From [Eubacterium] saphenum (lineage in GTDB: Bacteria > Bacillota > Clostridia > Lachnospirales > Anaerotignaceae): a DNA stretch of 35,333 bases. The position numbers were made by a program, and so were the translations under genes. Shown here piece after piece: positions 15,762 through 24,812 of the stretch; the first letter of the stretch is position 1, and every line of letters starts with the position of its first letter. The notes beneath the pieces were generated by a model that was given only the letters and a program-made list of their open reading frames with translations, was not told where the DNA came from and did no database searches. Location: contig SFGI01000021.1 in NCBI GenBank assembly GCA_004557645.1, positions 1 to 35,333 of the forward strand. The letters are read 5' to 3'.

Positions 15762-17687
15762 TCATGCAAGATACATACGAGTGAAAAGCTCATAGGCATC
15801 ATGGATAGCATTGCCGCCGTCACCGACCTCGTTGGCATCCCCTACGATGGCATAGCTCATCCGTTCATCCATCAGCCACATGGTCAGTTCCGTATCCACA
15901 TGGGATGCGCTGCCCCCTGCCCAAATGACCGTATCTGCGGAGACAAACATGGTCATAGCACCGATTTTTACAAAGAGCTTTCTGCCTTCCATCAATGCGG
16001 CTGTGGTCGTTGTCAAAAAGCTGACGTTTTTTTTCTTCAGGTCGTTCAGCAGAGGACGGGCCATGGCACCCATATCCATCCCCATCTTTTCCTTGGGTTC
16101 GATGATCTTGATTTCCGGCGCTTCTGCCCTTTCTGCCAAAAATGCCGCCGTTTCCAGACCAATGGCACCGCCGCCAAGGATAACCACTTCACCCTTCAAA
16201 AGCTCTGCGATCTTTTCTTCCTCCATCTGCAGAACTTCCTGGGCCGTGAAATACTGTTCCTCCGGCAATCCTTCGATGGGCTGTTTTTCAGGCACACTGC
16301 CCGTTGCCAAAACAGTGAAATAAGGATTCTTTTCCTTCACAAGCTCCAGTGTGGCCTCTGTTTCCGTCAGGATATTCACACCCAATTCTTCCAAAGTGTA
16401 TTTCATATAATCGATGTATTTCAGGAAATCCCCCTTCTTGGGAGGCAGAGCCGCCAACCGCAGCTGACCGCCCAATTCCTTCTCTTTGCAGACCAAAGTG
16501 GTTTTAAAGCCTCTTTCCGCCGATTTCTTCGCCGCTTCCATACCTGCAGGGCCGCCGCCGATGACAACACATTCCTTTCTGGTAGCGATCTTTCTGCGCT
16601 GATGCTCGAAATGTTCATTGCCTGCTTCAGGGTTGAAGGCGCAGGAAAGCTCTTTTCCCTTCAATACATCCATGATGCACTTGTTGCACCCCAGACAAGG
16701 CAGGTAAGGCTTGCCTTCCTTCATCTTGTTGACAAAGGCAGGGTCTGCCAGAAATGCTCTGGCTGTGCCGCAGAAATCACAAAGGCCTTCCGCCAGAATC
16801 CGCTCTGCCGTTTCTTCGTCCTGAATGCGGTTGCAGGCGATGACAGGTACAGACAGATATTTTTTCAGCACACCTGCAAAGGGCGCATATGCCCCCTTGC
16901 TGACATGGTAGGAAATCTGCTCGATAGGAGATTCATGCCAGCCGCCGGTGACTGTCACGCCGTCAATGCTGCCAGCCTCCTCCGCCTTTTTGCAGAAACG
17001 CAGGGTATCCGTCAGCTCATAGCCGCCCTCTACCATCTGGGCCGCGGAAACCTTCACCAGCACAGGGTATTCCCCAACGGCTTCCCGCACCGCTGCCAGC
17101 ACTTCCAAGGGATAGGTGATGCCGTTTTCATTTTTATAGCCATAGGTATCCTCTCTCAGATTGCTCAGAGGGGAGAAAAATTCAGAAAGCAGATAGCCGG
17201 CAGAAGCACTCACTTCCACCATATCCGCACCAATCTCTTTACACAAAGCCGCCGCCTTTGCAAAGGCTTCCTTTGTATCAGCCAAATCCTCTGTCGTCAT
17301 TTCCTTGGGCTCTGTTCTAAAAATAGGAGAAGCCACCGCAGAAGGAGCCAGCAGAGGCTTTTCGCCATGATTCTTTTCACTTTCGTTGCGTCCGCAATGG
17401 AATAACTGCACGATCAGCTTACAATCATGGGCATGGACTCTTTCCGCCAATGCTTTCAGGCTTTCCCGATCCACAGTTTCCGCATCATACATACCCTTCA
17501 AAGCACCTGCTTCATTGACTGCCAAAAGGCAGGTCACTGCCGCTGCGCCGCCCTTGGCTCTTTCTTCATAAAAGGCATAATCCCGCTCTGTCAATGCATT
17601 TCCTTCGGCGAAGCCTGTGTGCATCGCCAGCATGATCCAGCGGTTTTTCAATTTCAAATCCCGAATTTTATATGGTGTAAATACCAT
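15762..17687 (-). CDS. FAD/FMN/4Fe-4S NADH-dependent reductase, 2,4-dienoyl-CoA reductase (FadH)-like
   Basis: The 641-residue protein combines an Old Yellow Enzyme TIM barrel (residues 1-about 325), a 4Fe-4S motif with Cys331, 334, 337 and 349, and a FAD/NAD(P)H two-dinucleotide domain (VVIGGGPAGMEAA near 375-387, then VVILGGGAIGLETAA). Tyr165 in SAGYLL and His251 in GGWHES match the catalytic Tyr166/His252 of E. coli FadH. The cysteine spacing CX2CX2CX11C is nearer trimethylamine dehydrogenase than FadH (CX2CX3CX11C). In anaerobes such enzymes reduce activated C=C bonds of enoates, dienoyl-CoAs or steroids. The substrate cannot be fixed here. The ribosome site is GGAGG 8 bases before ATG. 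The gene is probably transcribed alone. Confidence 0.85.
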   Translation of the reverse strand: MVFTPYKIRDLKLKNRWIMLAMHTGFAEGNALTERDYAFYEERAKGGAAAVTCLLAVNEAGALKGMYDAETVDRESLKALAERVHAHDCKLIVQLFHCGRNESEKNHGEKPLLAPSAVASPIFRTEPKEMTTEDLADTKEAFAKAAALCKEIGADMVEVSASAGYLLSEFFSPLSNLREDTYGYKNENGITYPLEVLAAVREAVGEYPVLVKVSAAQMVEGGYELTDTLRFCKKAEEAGSIDGVTVTGGWHESPIEQISYHVSKGAYAPFAGVLKKYLSVPVIACNRIQDEETAERILAEGLCDFCGTARAFLADPAFVNKMKEGKPYLPCLGCNKCIMDVLKGKELSCAFNPEAGNEHFEHQRRKIATRKECVVIGGGPAGMEAAKKSAERGFKTTLVCKEKELGGQLRLAALPPKKGDFLKYIDYMKYTLEELGVNILTETEATLELVKEKNPYFTVLATGSVPEKQPIEGLPEEQYFTAQEVLQMEEEKIAELLKGEVVILGGGAIGLETAAFLAERAEAPEIKIIEPKEKMGMDMGAMARPLLNDLKKKNVSFLTTTTAALMEGRKLFVKIGAMTMFVSADTVIWAGGSASHVDTELTMWLMDERMSYAIVGDANEVGDGGNAIHDAYELFTRMYLA

Positions 17688-17711
17688 GTTTCATCCCTCC
17701 ATTCTTCCTTT

Positions 17712-17740
17712 AGCATATCACATCTGTATATTTTTTTCCA
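17712..17740 (-). promoter_or_regulatory. Possible extended -10 promoter of the FadH-like gene
   Basis: A TGATATGCT extended -10 (17720-17712) lies 17 bp from a weak -35 TGGAAA (17740-17735). It directly follows the terminator of the glucan operon, so a new start is needed here. Confidence 0.45.
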
Positions 17741-17742
17741 CA

Positions 17743-17787
17743 AAAAAGAAAGGGCGGCAAAGCCTGTCAAAAACAAGCTTTCCCGCC
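17743..17787 (-). terminator. Terminator of the alpha-glucan operon
   Basis: A long stem is built from GGCGG / CCGCC, AAAGC / GCTTT and TGT / ACA with small mismatches (17753-17787), and is followed on the minus strand by TTTCTTTTTT. A smaller hairpin (17820-17841, CATAGA / TCTATG) lies nearer the msmX stop and lacks a good U-run. Confidence 0.88.
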
Positions 17788-17862
17788 AAAAGGAAGAGAC
17801 GTATATCATTTAGAAATATCATAGACCCTTCCGGATCTATGCCTTGGTTTTCTCTGCATTTA

Positions 17863-19041
17863 TCAGAACTCAAGGTTTTTCTCTGTTTCTTTATCGAAAA
17901 TATTTACATTTTTGCCGCGGAAGGTAAAGGAAACCGGTGCGCCAATGGAGAAATCCATTCCTTCTTCATGGATATCGTTCATAGGTACGATGACGATGCT
18001 GTCCTGACCGCAGGCATTCACGTGCAGGTGGATGGCAGAGCCCATCATTTCGCTTACATCCACTGTACCATGGATCATCTGGCTTACATCCCCCTTCAGC
18101 TGGATATGTTCGGGACGAACACCCAATGTAATGGACTGAGGTTTTACATCGTTTTTCGCAAGATTTGCCTGTTTATCCTCGGACAGAACCACCTTGGCCC
18201 CATCCAGAACCACCGCATATTTGCCATCCTCTTTCACCAGTTCTGCATCGTAGAAGTTCATCTGGGGCATACCGATGAAGCCCGCAACGAATTTATTGGC
18301 AGGATGGTCGAATACTTCCTGAGGGGTGCCGATCTGCTGCACCACGCCGTCCCGCATGATAACGATTCTGTCGCCCAGTGTCATGGCTTCTGTCTGGTCG
18401 TGGGTAACGTAGATAAATGTGGTATCGATTCTCTGACGCAGCTTGATGATTTCTGCACGCATCTGGTTCCGCAGCTTTGCGTCCAGGTTGGACAGGGGTT
18501 CGTCCATCAGGAATACCTTGGGGTTTCTTACAATGGCACGACCGATGGCCACACGCTGACGCTGACCGCCGGAAAGGGCCTTGGGCTTTCTGTCCAGATA
18601 TTGTGTGATGTCCAGAATTTCCGCTGCTTCACGGACTTTTTTATCAATTTCATCTTTGGGCAGCTTTCTCATTTTCAGAGAAAATGCCATATTATCGTAT
18701 ACAGTCATATGGGGATACAGCGCATAGCTCTGGAAAACCATAGCAATATCTCTGTCCTTGGGGGCTACATCGTTGACTTTTACGCCATCAATGAGCAGTT
18801 CCCCGCCGCTGATCTCTTCCAGACCGGCAACCATACGCAGTGTGGTAGATTTCCCGCAGCCGGAAGGGCCAACCAATACGATAAATTCTTTATCGGCAAT
18901 TTCCAGATTGAAATCTTCTACAGCCACAACGCCTTCCGCTGTGATCTTCAGGTTGGATTTCTTTTCAGGTTCGCCTTTTTTCTTCTTTTTCTGTGCGTTC
19001 GGATAAATTTTCTTGATATTTTTCAGCGTTACGCTTGCCAT
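17863..19041 (-). CDS. msmX: Sugar ABC transporter ATPase, MsmX/UgpC/MalK type
   Basis: The 392-residue ATPase has Walker A GPSGCGKST, Q-loop VFQSYALYPHMT, signature LSGGQRQRVAIGRA, Walker B FLMDEPLSNLD and H-loop THDQTEA, then a C-terminal OB-like regulatory domain (TLGVRPEHI). A lysine-rich insert lies between the first strands, around residues 14-33. It would energise the two permeases upstream; MsmX-type ATPases can serve several sugar importers. The start overlaps the malQ end by 13 bases, with a GGAG ribosome site inside malQ. It is the last gene of the operon. MsmX is the best analogue, but UgpC or MalK would be equally acceptable names. Confidence 0.93.
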   Translation of the reverse strand: MASVTLKNIKKIYPNAQKKKKKGEPEKKSNLKITAEGVVAVEDFNLEIADKEFIVLVGPSGCGKSTTLRMVAGLEEISGGELLIDGVKVNDVAPKDRDIAMVFQSYALYPHMTVYDNMAFSLKMRKLPKDEIDKKVREAAEILDITQYLDRKPKALSGGQRQRVAIGRAIVRNPKVFLMDEPLSNLDAKLRNQMRAEIIKLRQRIDTTFIYVTHDQTEAMTLGDRIVIMRDGVVQQIGTPQEVFDHPANKFVAGFIGMPQMNFYDAELVKEDGKYAVVLDGAKVVLSEDKQANLAKNDVKPQSITLGVRPEHIQLKGDVSQMIHGTVDVSEMMGSAIHLHVNACGQDSIVIVPMNDIHEEGMDFSIGAPVSFTFRGKNVNIFDKETEKNLEF

Positions 19042-20528
19042 TTTTTACTGCTCCTTCCATAAAGCCGAGTCATTTCGGCGATCTTTGCGGTCAGTTCCTC
19101 CGTGATCTGGCCTTCTGTCAATCTCCACTGCCAGTTACCGCCTAAGGTACTGGGGGTGTTCATGCGTGCCTCTGCGCCCAGCCCCAGGAAATCCTGCATC
19201 TGTGCCACAAACAGCTCCGCAACGGAACTCATGCCGCCTCTGAGGATGCCCCAATGGAAGCCCTCCTCCTCGTCCAAGCCCAGATATTTGATCGCCATGG
19301 CGATATCCTCGGGGGCTGCGGCATCCTTCCATGCCATCACGGTTTCATTATCATGGGTGCCTACATAGCATACACAATGGGATGTATAGGTATGTGGCAG
19401 ATAGTCACTGGGTTCACGGGAATCGAAGGCAAATTCCAAAACCTTCATCCCGGGAAATTCGGAATCCTTCAAAAGCTGCTGTACCTCCGGTGTCAGATAG
19501 CCCAAGTCCTCCGCAATAAAGGAAACGTTGGGGAACCAGTTTTTCAGCACAGAAACCAAGTCCATGCCGGGGCCTTTCACCCAATGTCCGTTTTTCGCAT
19601 TGGTGTCGCCATAGGGCACCGCCCAATAGCTTTCCAATCCACGGAAATGGTCGATACGCAAAACATCATACAGCTTTGCTGCCCCATCGATTCTGCGGAT
19701 CCACCAGCCATAGCCGTCGGCCTTCATGGCATCCCAATCGTAGAGAGGGTTGCCCCAAAGCTGCCCATCGGCACTGAAGGCGTCGGGAGGCACACCGGAA
19801 ACTTCATGGGGCACATTCTTTTCATCCAGCTGGAAGAACTTCGGTTCTGCCCAAACATCGGCAGAGTCCATAGCCACATAAATAGGCATATCCCCGATGA
19901 TGCCGATGCCCTTCTCCTTTGCATAAGCCCGCAATGCGTTCCACTGACGGAAGAACAGATACTGGATGTAGATGAATAATTCCATATCTTTTGCCAGTTC
20001 CCGGCGGTATTTTGCCAAAGCATCCTCTTTTCTGAGGCGGATATCTTCATCCGCCCATTCTGTCCATGCTTTCATGCCGAAATGCCGTTTCAGTGCCATA
20101 TACAGGGCATAATCAGGAAGCCAGCTTTTATTTTCTTCTGTAAATCTTTTGATTTCTTCTGCATCTTTTTCCCAGCCGCGCTGCTTTGCTTTTGCCAGCA
20201 GATCGAAGCGGCCTTCATAAATTTTCTTATAATCTACTTTTGCAGGGTCGCTGCCCCAATCCACAGCATCGATCTCCGCCTGTTCCAGCAGACCTTCTTT
20301 GCAGAGGGTCTCCAAATCAACGAAATAAGGGTTGCCTGCAAAGGTAGAAAAGCTCTGATAAGGAGAATCCCCATAGCTGGTAGGCCCAACAGGAAGGATC
20401 TGCCACCATTTCTGTTCGGCTTTCACCAGAAAGTCGATGAAATCATAGGCAGCTTTCCCCATAGAACCGATGCCGTAGGGAGAAGGCAATGCAGAAATCG
20501 GCAGCAAAATGCCGGAACTTCTTTCCAT
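19029..20528 (-). CDS. malQ: 4-alpha-glucanotransferase (amylomaltase, GH77)
   Basis: Amylomaltase transfers maltosyl or longer glucan units between chains and frees glucose from imported maltodextrins in the cytosol. The GH77 catalytic residues are all present: nucleophile Asp293 in RIDHFRG, acid/base Glu340 in FIAEDLG and Asp393 in GTHDNET, the same numbering region as the Thermus enzyme. The N-terminus SGILLPISALPSPYGIGS is typical. ATG at 20528 is preferred because AGGAGG lies 7 bases upstream; a GTG at 20534 is too close to that site. The product is 499 residues. It starts 12 bp after malG and overlaps msmX. It indicates that the transporter carries maltodextrins. Confidence 0.96.
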   Translation of the reverse strand: MERSSGILLPISALPSPYGIGSMGKAAYDFIDFLVKAEQKWWQILPVGPTSYGDSPYQSFSTFAGNPYFVDLETLCKEGLLEQAEIDAVDWGSDPAKVDYKKIYEGRFDLLAKAKQRGWEKDAEEIKRFTEENKSWLPDYALYMALKRHFGMKAWTEWADEDIRLRKEDALAKYRRELAKDMELFIYIQYLFFRQWNALRAYAKEKGIGIIGDMPIYVAMDSADVWAEPKFFQLDEKNVPHEVSGVPPDAFSADGQLWGNPLYDWDAMKADGYGWWIRRIDGAAKLYDVLRIDHFRGLESYWAVPYGDTNAKNGHWVKGPGMDLVSVLKNWFPNVSFIAEDLGYLTPEVQQLLKDSEFPGMKVLEFAFDSREPSDYLPHTYTSHCVCYVGTHDNETVMAWKDAAAPEDIAMAIKYLGLDEEEGFHWGILRGGMSSVAELFVAQMQDFLGLGAEARMNTPSTLGGNWQWRLTEGQITEELTAKIAEMTRLYGRSSKKWQA

Positions 20529-20540
20529 AGCCACCCCTCC

Positions 20541-21401
20541 TTAGCCTTTGACTGCACCTGCCAGAACACCTTTGATGATGTGTTTCTGACCCAACAGGTA
20601 GATGATAACCACAGGCAGGACGGTCATAACGATACATGCCATCATAGGGCCCATTTCCACTCGGCCATAGCTGCCGCGGAAATACTGGATCAGCATAGGA
20701 ATGGTACGATATTTCTTGATATCCAATACCAGTGTGGGCAGCAAGTAGTCATTCCATACCCACATAGTTTCCAGCACACCAACAGAAATCATGGTAGGCT
20801 TCAGCAGAGGGAATACCACTTTGAAGTAGGTCTGCAAAGGGTTGCAGCCATCGATCATTGCCGCTTCTTCCAGCTCCAAGGGAATAGATTTCACAAAGCC
20901 GGAGAACATGAACACCGCCAAGCCTGCGCCAAAGCCAAGGTAGATAAAGCAGATGGTCCAAGGGGTATTGAACCGCAGACCAAAAATATTCAAACTATCC
21001 GCTGTCTGGGACAGGGTGAACATTACCATCTGGAAGGGTACGACCATAGAGAATGCACAAAGCATATAAATCAATTTCGACAGTTTGGAATTTACTCTTG
21101 TGATATACCACGCACACATGGAGCAGCATAAAAGAATCAGTGCCACAGAGGAGATGGTAATGAAGGCACTGTAGCCGAAGCTCTGCAAAAAGCCCTGAGC
21201 CCCCAGTGCATTGATATAGTTTTTAAAGCCTGCGAAGGTTTCCGCATTGGGCAGGGTAAAGGTTTCCGCTGTGGTAATGGCAGTTTCCTTTTTGAAGGAG
21301 TTCATAACTACCATAACAATGGGATACATATACAGCACGCAAATGATGGAAAAGAAAATCGTGCCCAGTGTACTGCCCAAGGATTTTTTTGTCTTGTTCA
21401 T
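20541..21401 (-). CDS. Sugar ABC transporter permease, MalG type
   Basis: A 286-residue permease with about six predicted membrane helices carries the ATPase-contact EAA loop EEAAMIDGCNPLQTYFKV and ends in the usual MalG-type basic tail LAGAVKG. Its ATG overlaps the stop of the preceding permease by one base (TAATG), with the ribosome site AAGGAGGTG inside that gene. It pairs with the other permease to form the membrane channel of the importer. Confidence 0.94.
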   Translation of the reverse strand: MNKTKKSLGSTLGTIFFSIICVLYMYPIVMVVMNSFKKETAITTAETFTLPNAETFAGFKNYINALGAQGFLQSFGYSAFITISSVALILLCCSMCAWYITRVNSKLSKLIYMLCAFSMVVPFQMVMFTLSQTADSLNIFGLRFNTPWTICFIYLGFGAGLAVFMFSGFVKSIPLELEEAAMIDGCNPLQTYFKVVFPLLKPTMISVGVLETMWVWNDYLLPTLVLDIKKYRTIPMLIQYFRGSYGRVEMGPMMACIVMTVLPVVIIYLLGQKHIIKGVLAGAVKG

Positions 21402-22252
21402 TACTGCTGCACCTCCTTAGAACGGGTTACTCTCAGCTGTGTCAAACCAATGATAACCACCAGAATGAAGAAGATCACGGCTTTTGCCTGACCAATCCCC
21501 TTCCAAGCTGCACCGGCACGGGCATAGAAGGTATAGTAAATATTTAGCGCCATCATTTCTGTGGTATGGGCAGGGTCACCTGCTGTCAGGGACAGGTTCT
21601 GGTCGAAAAGCTTGAATGCGTTGGTGATCGTCAGGAACAGGCAGATGGTGATAGAAGGCATGACCATAGGCAGTTTTACCTTCAGCAATGTCTGCCAATT
21701 ATTCGCACCGTCGATGGCAGCTGCTTCCATCAGATCGGGAGGCACGTTTTGCAGACCGGCAACGTAAATGATCATCATATAACCGATCTGCTGCCAGCAA
21801 AGCAGGATAATCAAACCCCAATAGCCCGCCTGTGTATTCAGAGCCAGCAGCGGTTGACCCATTTTCATCAGCACCGCATTGAACAATGTCTGCCAGATAT
21901 ACCCCAGCACGATGCCACCGATCAGGTTGGGCATGAAGAAAACAGTTCTAAAAATATTTGTGCCCTTCAGTTCTTTTGTCAGTGCTAGAGCGATGGCGAA
22001 GGCTGTCACATTGATAATAGTGGTCGCCACGATCACAAAGGCTACTGTGAACCAGAAGGAATCGATAAAGGATGTATCAGCGAATGCTTTCGCATAGTTG
22101 CTAAGGCCGACCCATTTGGCATTGTCTACTGTCGTAAACTGACAGAAGGACAGGTATAAGCCATGGAGGAAGGGCCAGATAAACCCTACACAAAAGGCCG
22201 CCAGTGTGGGTGCCACAAATATAGGAAACCACCTTTTTAAAGCTTTTTCCAC
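21401..22252 (-). CDS. Sugar ABC transporter permease, MalF type
   Basis: A 283-residue permease of the binding-protein-dependent sugar family, with about six helices and the EAA loop EAAAIDGANNWQTLLKVKLP. It is shorter than enteric MalF and resembles the LacF/MsmF group. The start appears to be GTG, with only a weak GAGAT ribosome site. It is 115 bp from the binding-protein gene, behind a hairpin (22307-22328) that may lower its expression relative to that gene. Confidence 0.93.
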   Translation of the reverse strand: MEKALKRWFPIFVAPTLAAFCVGFIWPFLHGLYLSFCQFTTVDNAKWVGLSNYAKAFADTSFIDSFWFTVAFVIVATTIINVTAFAIALALTKELKGTNIFRTVFFMPNLIGGIVLGYIWQTLFNAVLMKMGQPLLALNTQAGYWGLIILLCWQQIGYMMIIYVAGLQNVPPDLMEAAAIDGANNWQTLLKVKLPMVMPSITICLFLTITNAFKLFDQNLSLTAGDPAHTTEMMALNIYYTFYARAGAAWKGIGQAKAVIFFILVVIIGLTQLRVTRSKEVQQ

Positions 22253-22306
22253 GGTAGTTCATCTCACTTTCTTTTGGAATTTCAGGGGATGCTTGTTTAT
22301 AAAGAA

Positions 22307-22328
22307 TGGGGAAGCTGCTGCTCCCCCA
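22307..22328 (-). terminator. Intra-operon hairpin after the binding-protein gene
   Basis: The stem TGGGGaAGC / GCTcCCCCA has 8 pairs, one mismatch and a 4-base loop, followed by TTCTTTATAA. Hairpins at this position in sugar-transport operons usually protect the binding-protein mRNA or partly stop transcription, giving more binding protein than permease. Confidence 0.55.
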
Positions 22329-22367
22329 CTCTTTTTCTTTTACACAATGTGTCGTTCGTCGGAAATA

Positions 22368-23693
22368 TTAGCCGTTTGCCAGCTGATATTCTGTTGCCCA
22401 ACCATCAACGAATGCGGAAACAACTGCAGCCCAGTTGTCGTCTGTCTGGTCAGCAGCATAAGCTGTCAGAGCAGAACCTACGCCGTTTTTCCATTCTTCG
22501 GAGGGCATTGTAGGGAAGTTCCAGGATACGGGTGTTTTGCCTGCTGCTGTCATTTCAGCATCCTGTTTTACAAACAGGTTGGAGGATTCCAGAGCGCCCT
22601 TGAAAGGAATTACGAAGCCCATGCCTGCTTCGCCGCTGGGCATTGCGCCTTCGCCGCCGCACATCGCTGTTGTACCAACTTCGCTGGTTACACACCAGTT
22701 CATGAAGTCCAGTGTAGCCTGAATGTCAGCTTCGGATGCTCTGTTGTTTACACACCAGTAGTTTTCTGTACCTGTGCACAGGCCCTGATTTGCTTCATCG
22801 CCAACGCCGAAGTAGATGGGGATCATAACCAGATCATCATCTGTGAATTTGCCTTCGCCAACCAGGTTGCCATATTCCCAAGAACCATTCTGGAAGAATA
22901 CAGCCTTGCCAGCCAGGAATTCGTTTCTGGAGTCATCCCCTGTCTTAGCGGACAGTTCTGCGGGGCTGCATGTGCTGTTGTTGATATACAGATCCCACAT
23001 AGCACGGTAGTTATCCAGGTATGTGCCTTTGATCGCATCTGTAGCACCGATGCCGTCTGCCTGATATTCGAAGTAGATGGGCAGGTTAGCCAGATGTGTT
23101 TTGAATCTCCAGTCGGAAGAACCGTCCATACCTGCGGAAGTGAATGCTGCGAAGCCCAGTTCGTCTTTACGAGCTGTGATATCTTCTGCAACAGCCTTCA
23201 GTGTTTCAAAGGATGTGATATCTTCTACGGAGTAGCCTGCTTTTTCCAGCAGTGTTTTGTTTGTGATGATACCATAGGATTCGATTACATAAGCGATACC
23301 TGCTACGGAACCATCTTCGTTTTTCAGTGCATACGCATCGCTTGTCAGCTGGCTCAGCACATCGCTGCCTGTCAGGTCATAGCAGTAATCTGCCCAGTTT
23401 TTCAGACCAACGGGGCCGTTTACCTGAAACAGTGTGGGTGCATCGGATTTACCCATTTCTGCCATCAGTGTTGTTTCATAATCGCCGGATGCTGCTGTAA
23501 CGACTGTTACAGGCACGCCTGTTTCTTCTTCGTATACTTTTGCCAGTTCCTGCCACTGTGCATCCTGTTCAGGTTTGAAGTTCAGGTAGTATACGCTTGC
23601 TGTGTCGTCGCTGGATGCTGTTTCAGAACTGCCGCATGCTGCCAGCCCTGCACACATAACCAGAGACATCATAAGTGCAAATACTCTTTTCAT
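22368..23693 (-). CDS. Sugar-binding lipoprotein of the ABC importer (family 1 extracellular solute-binding protein)
   Basis: The protein has a lipoprotein signal: basic MKR, a hydrophobic stretch and lipobox GLAAC with the lipidated Cys20. The mature part has a Ser/Asp-rich linker and a family 1 solute-binding fold (TLFQVNGPVGLKNWAD, AYVIESYGIITNKTLLEKAG, FFQNGSWEYGN). It catches the sugar outside the membrane. Maltodextrin or another alpha-glucoside is inferred from malQ. ATG at 23693 is preferred because GGGAG lies 7 bases upstream; an ATG at 23711 lies upstream of that site. The product is 441 residues. It follows the regulator gene by about 70 bp without a clear promoter of its own. Confidence 0.94.
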   Translation of the reverse strand: MKRVFALMMSLVMCAGLAACGSSETASSDDTASVYYLNFKPEQDAQWQELAKVYEEETGVPVTVVTAASGDYETTLMAEMGKSDAPTLFQVNGPVGLKNWADYCYDLTGSDVLSQLTSDAYALKNEDGSVAGIAYVIESYGIITNKTLLEKAGYSVEDITSFETLKAVAEDITARKDELGFAAFTSAGMDGSSDWRFKTHLANLPIYFEYQADGIGATDAIKGTYLDNYRAMWDLYINNSTCSPAELSAKTGDDSRNEFLAGKAVFFQNGSWEYGNLVGEGKFTDDDLVMIPIYFGVGDEANQGLCTGTENYWCVNNRASEADIQATLDFMNWCVTSEVGTTAMCGGEGAMPSGEAGMGFVIPFKGALESSNLFVKQDAEMTAAGKTPVSWNFPTMPSEEWKNGVGSALTAYAADQTDDNWAAVVSAFVDGWATEYQLANG

Positions 23694-23740
23694 GTTACAT
23701 CTCCCTTTCATTCTTTATTTTGTTTAAAAATATATTTCCA

Positions 23741-23757
23741 TATCCTCTTTCAGGATA
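23741..23757 (-). other. Small stem-loop between the regulator and binding-protein genes
   Basis: TATCCT / AGGATA forms a perfect 6-bp stem with a 5-base loop. It is too weak and lacks a clean U-run for a terminator. It may be an mRNA processing or stability site that separates lacI-type mRNA from the binding-protein mRNA. Confidence 0.35.
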
Positions 23758-23763
23758 TAAAAA

Positions 23764-24777
23764 TCAATTTAATTTGCAGACACTGCCCCCGGCCCGCAGG
23801 GATGTCTCCAATTCCAAATGGCGATGCCCCGCTTTCTTTTCTGCCATATCCAAAAGAATCTGCACGGAATATTCGCCCAGTTCTTCCGCCGGCTGCACCA
23901 GTGTTGTCAAGGTAGGCACCGTATATGCCGACATGGTGATGCCATCGATGGCGATGACAGAACAATCCTCCGGCACCCGCCAGCCTTCATCAGAAAGGGC
24001 CTTCATAGCTGCCACTGCCATGGAATCGGCAATAACGAAAGCTGCTGTGAAATCCTTTCTGCGTCTTGCCAGACGGCCCATGGCTTCATAAGCGGATTCC
24101 ATATCGAATCTTTCCGTTTCCTCCACCAGATCTTCATCTGGTTCAATGCCATAGTCTCGCAAAGCCTGACAATATCCTCTGTAGCGCAGCTCCGCAATGG
24201 AATGGTCATGCTTGGAATCCAAAAGTAATGCGATTTTTTTGTGTCCCTGCTTGATGAGATATTCCACTGCTTTATAGGCTTCCTTCTGGTCGTTGATGGT
24301 AACAGAAGAATAGTCGTTTTCCTGCAGCCCGCCAAAGCTGTTGGTATAGGAGCAGCAAACAAAAGGCACCTGCAGCACCGCGATCTGCTCTTTGCAATAG
24401 TCGAAGCAGCCCCCCAAAAGGATGAGCCCTCTCAGCTTTTTGGACTGCACCAGGCTTGCCCCTGCGCTCAGTTCATCCTCCCCGCTGGCAATTTGATGGA
24501 ATACCAAAGTATATCCTGCCCGTTCTACTGCATTTTCAATCGAACGGATCACATCTGTAAAAAAAGGATTGCCAACACCGCGCACCACCAAACCTATGGT
24601 ATTAGACTGGGGCTTTACCAGATCCCTTGCGCTGTTATTGGGCACATAATGCACTTCCTGCACCACCTGCATGACCTTTTCCCGGACAGCATCGCTGACA
24701 TCGGGATGATGATTTAGGACACGAGAGACCGTGCTGACAGATACGCCGCAGCGTTCTGCAATATCCTTGATCGTCAC
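23764..24777 (-). CDS. LacI-family transcription regulator of the alpha-glucan operon
   Basis: The N-terminal helix-turn-helix (TIKDIAERCGVSVSTVSRVL) is followed by a periplasmic-binding-protein-like effector domain with the usual HKKIALL, YRGYCQAL and later CSVIAIDG motifs. The start is GTG at 24777, which gives the exact family N-terminus and follows GAGGTGGGG; longer readings upstream run through the operators. The product is 337 residues. It is the first gene of its operon and three CG-centred operators lie just downstream of its promoter, so it probably represses its own operon until a maltodextrin-derived signal binds. The effector is unknown. Confidence 0.93.
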   Translation of the reverse strand: MTIKDIAERCGVSVSTVSRVLNHHPDVSDAVREKVMQVVQEVHYVPNNSARDLVKPQSNTIGLVVRGVGNPFFTDVIRSIENAVERAGYTLVFHQIASGEDELSAGASLVQSKKLRGLILLGGCFDYCKEQIAVLQVPFVCCSYTNSFGGLQENDYSSVTINDQKEAYKAVEYLIKQGHKKIALLLDSKHDHSIAELRYRGYCQALRDYGIEPDEDLVEETERFDMESAYEAMGRLARRRKDFTAAFVIADSMAVAAMKALSDEGWRVPEDCSVIAIDGITMSAYTVPTLTTLVQPAEELGEYSVQILLDMAEKKAGHRHLELETSLRAGGSVCKLN

Positions 24778-24812
24778 TGTGCCCCACCTCTTTTCTTTCG
24801 TAAAATAGATTT

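Noticed and set aside
19041..19041. Lysine-rich insert near the N-terminus of the MsmX-type ATPase as a novel feature
   Set aside because: Similar lysine-rich inserts are, as far as I recall, common in UgpC/MsmX proteins of Lachnospiraceae.
22206..23915. 569-codon plus-strand open frame opposite the binding-protein gene
   Set aside because: It is antisense to a lipoprotein with clear signal and fold motifs and has no supporting start.
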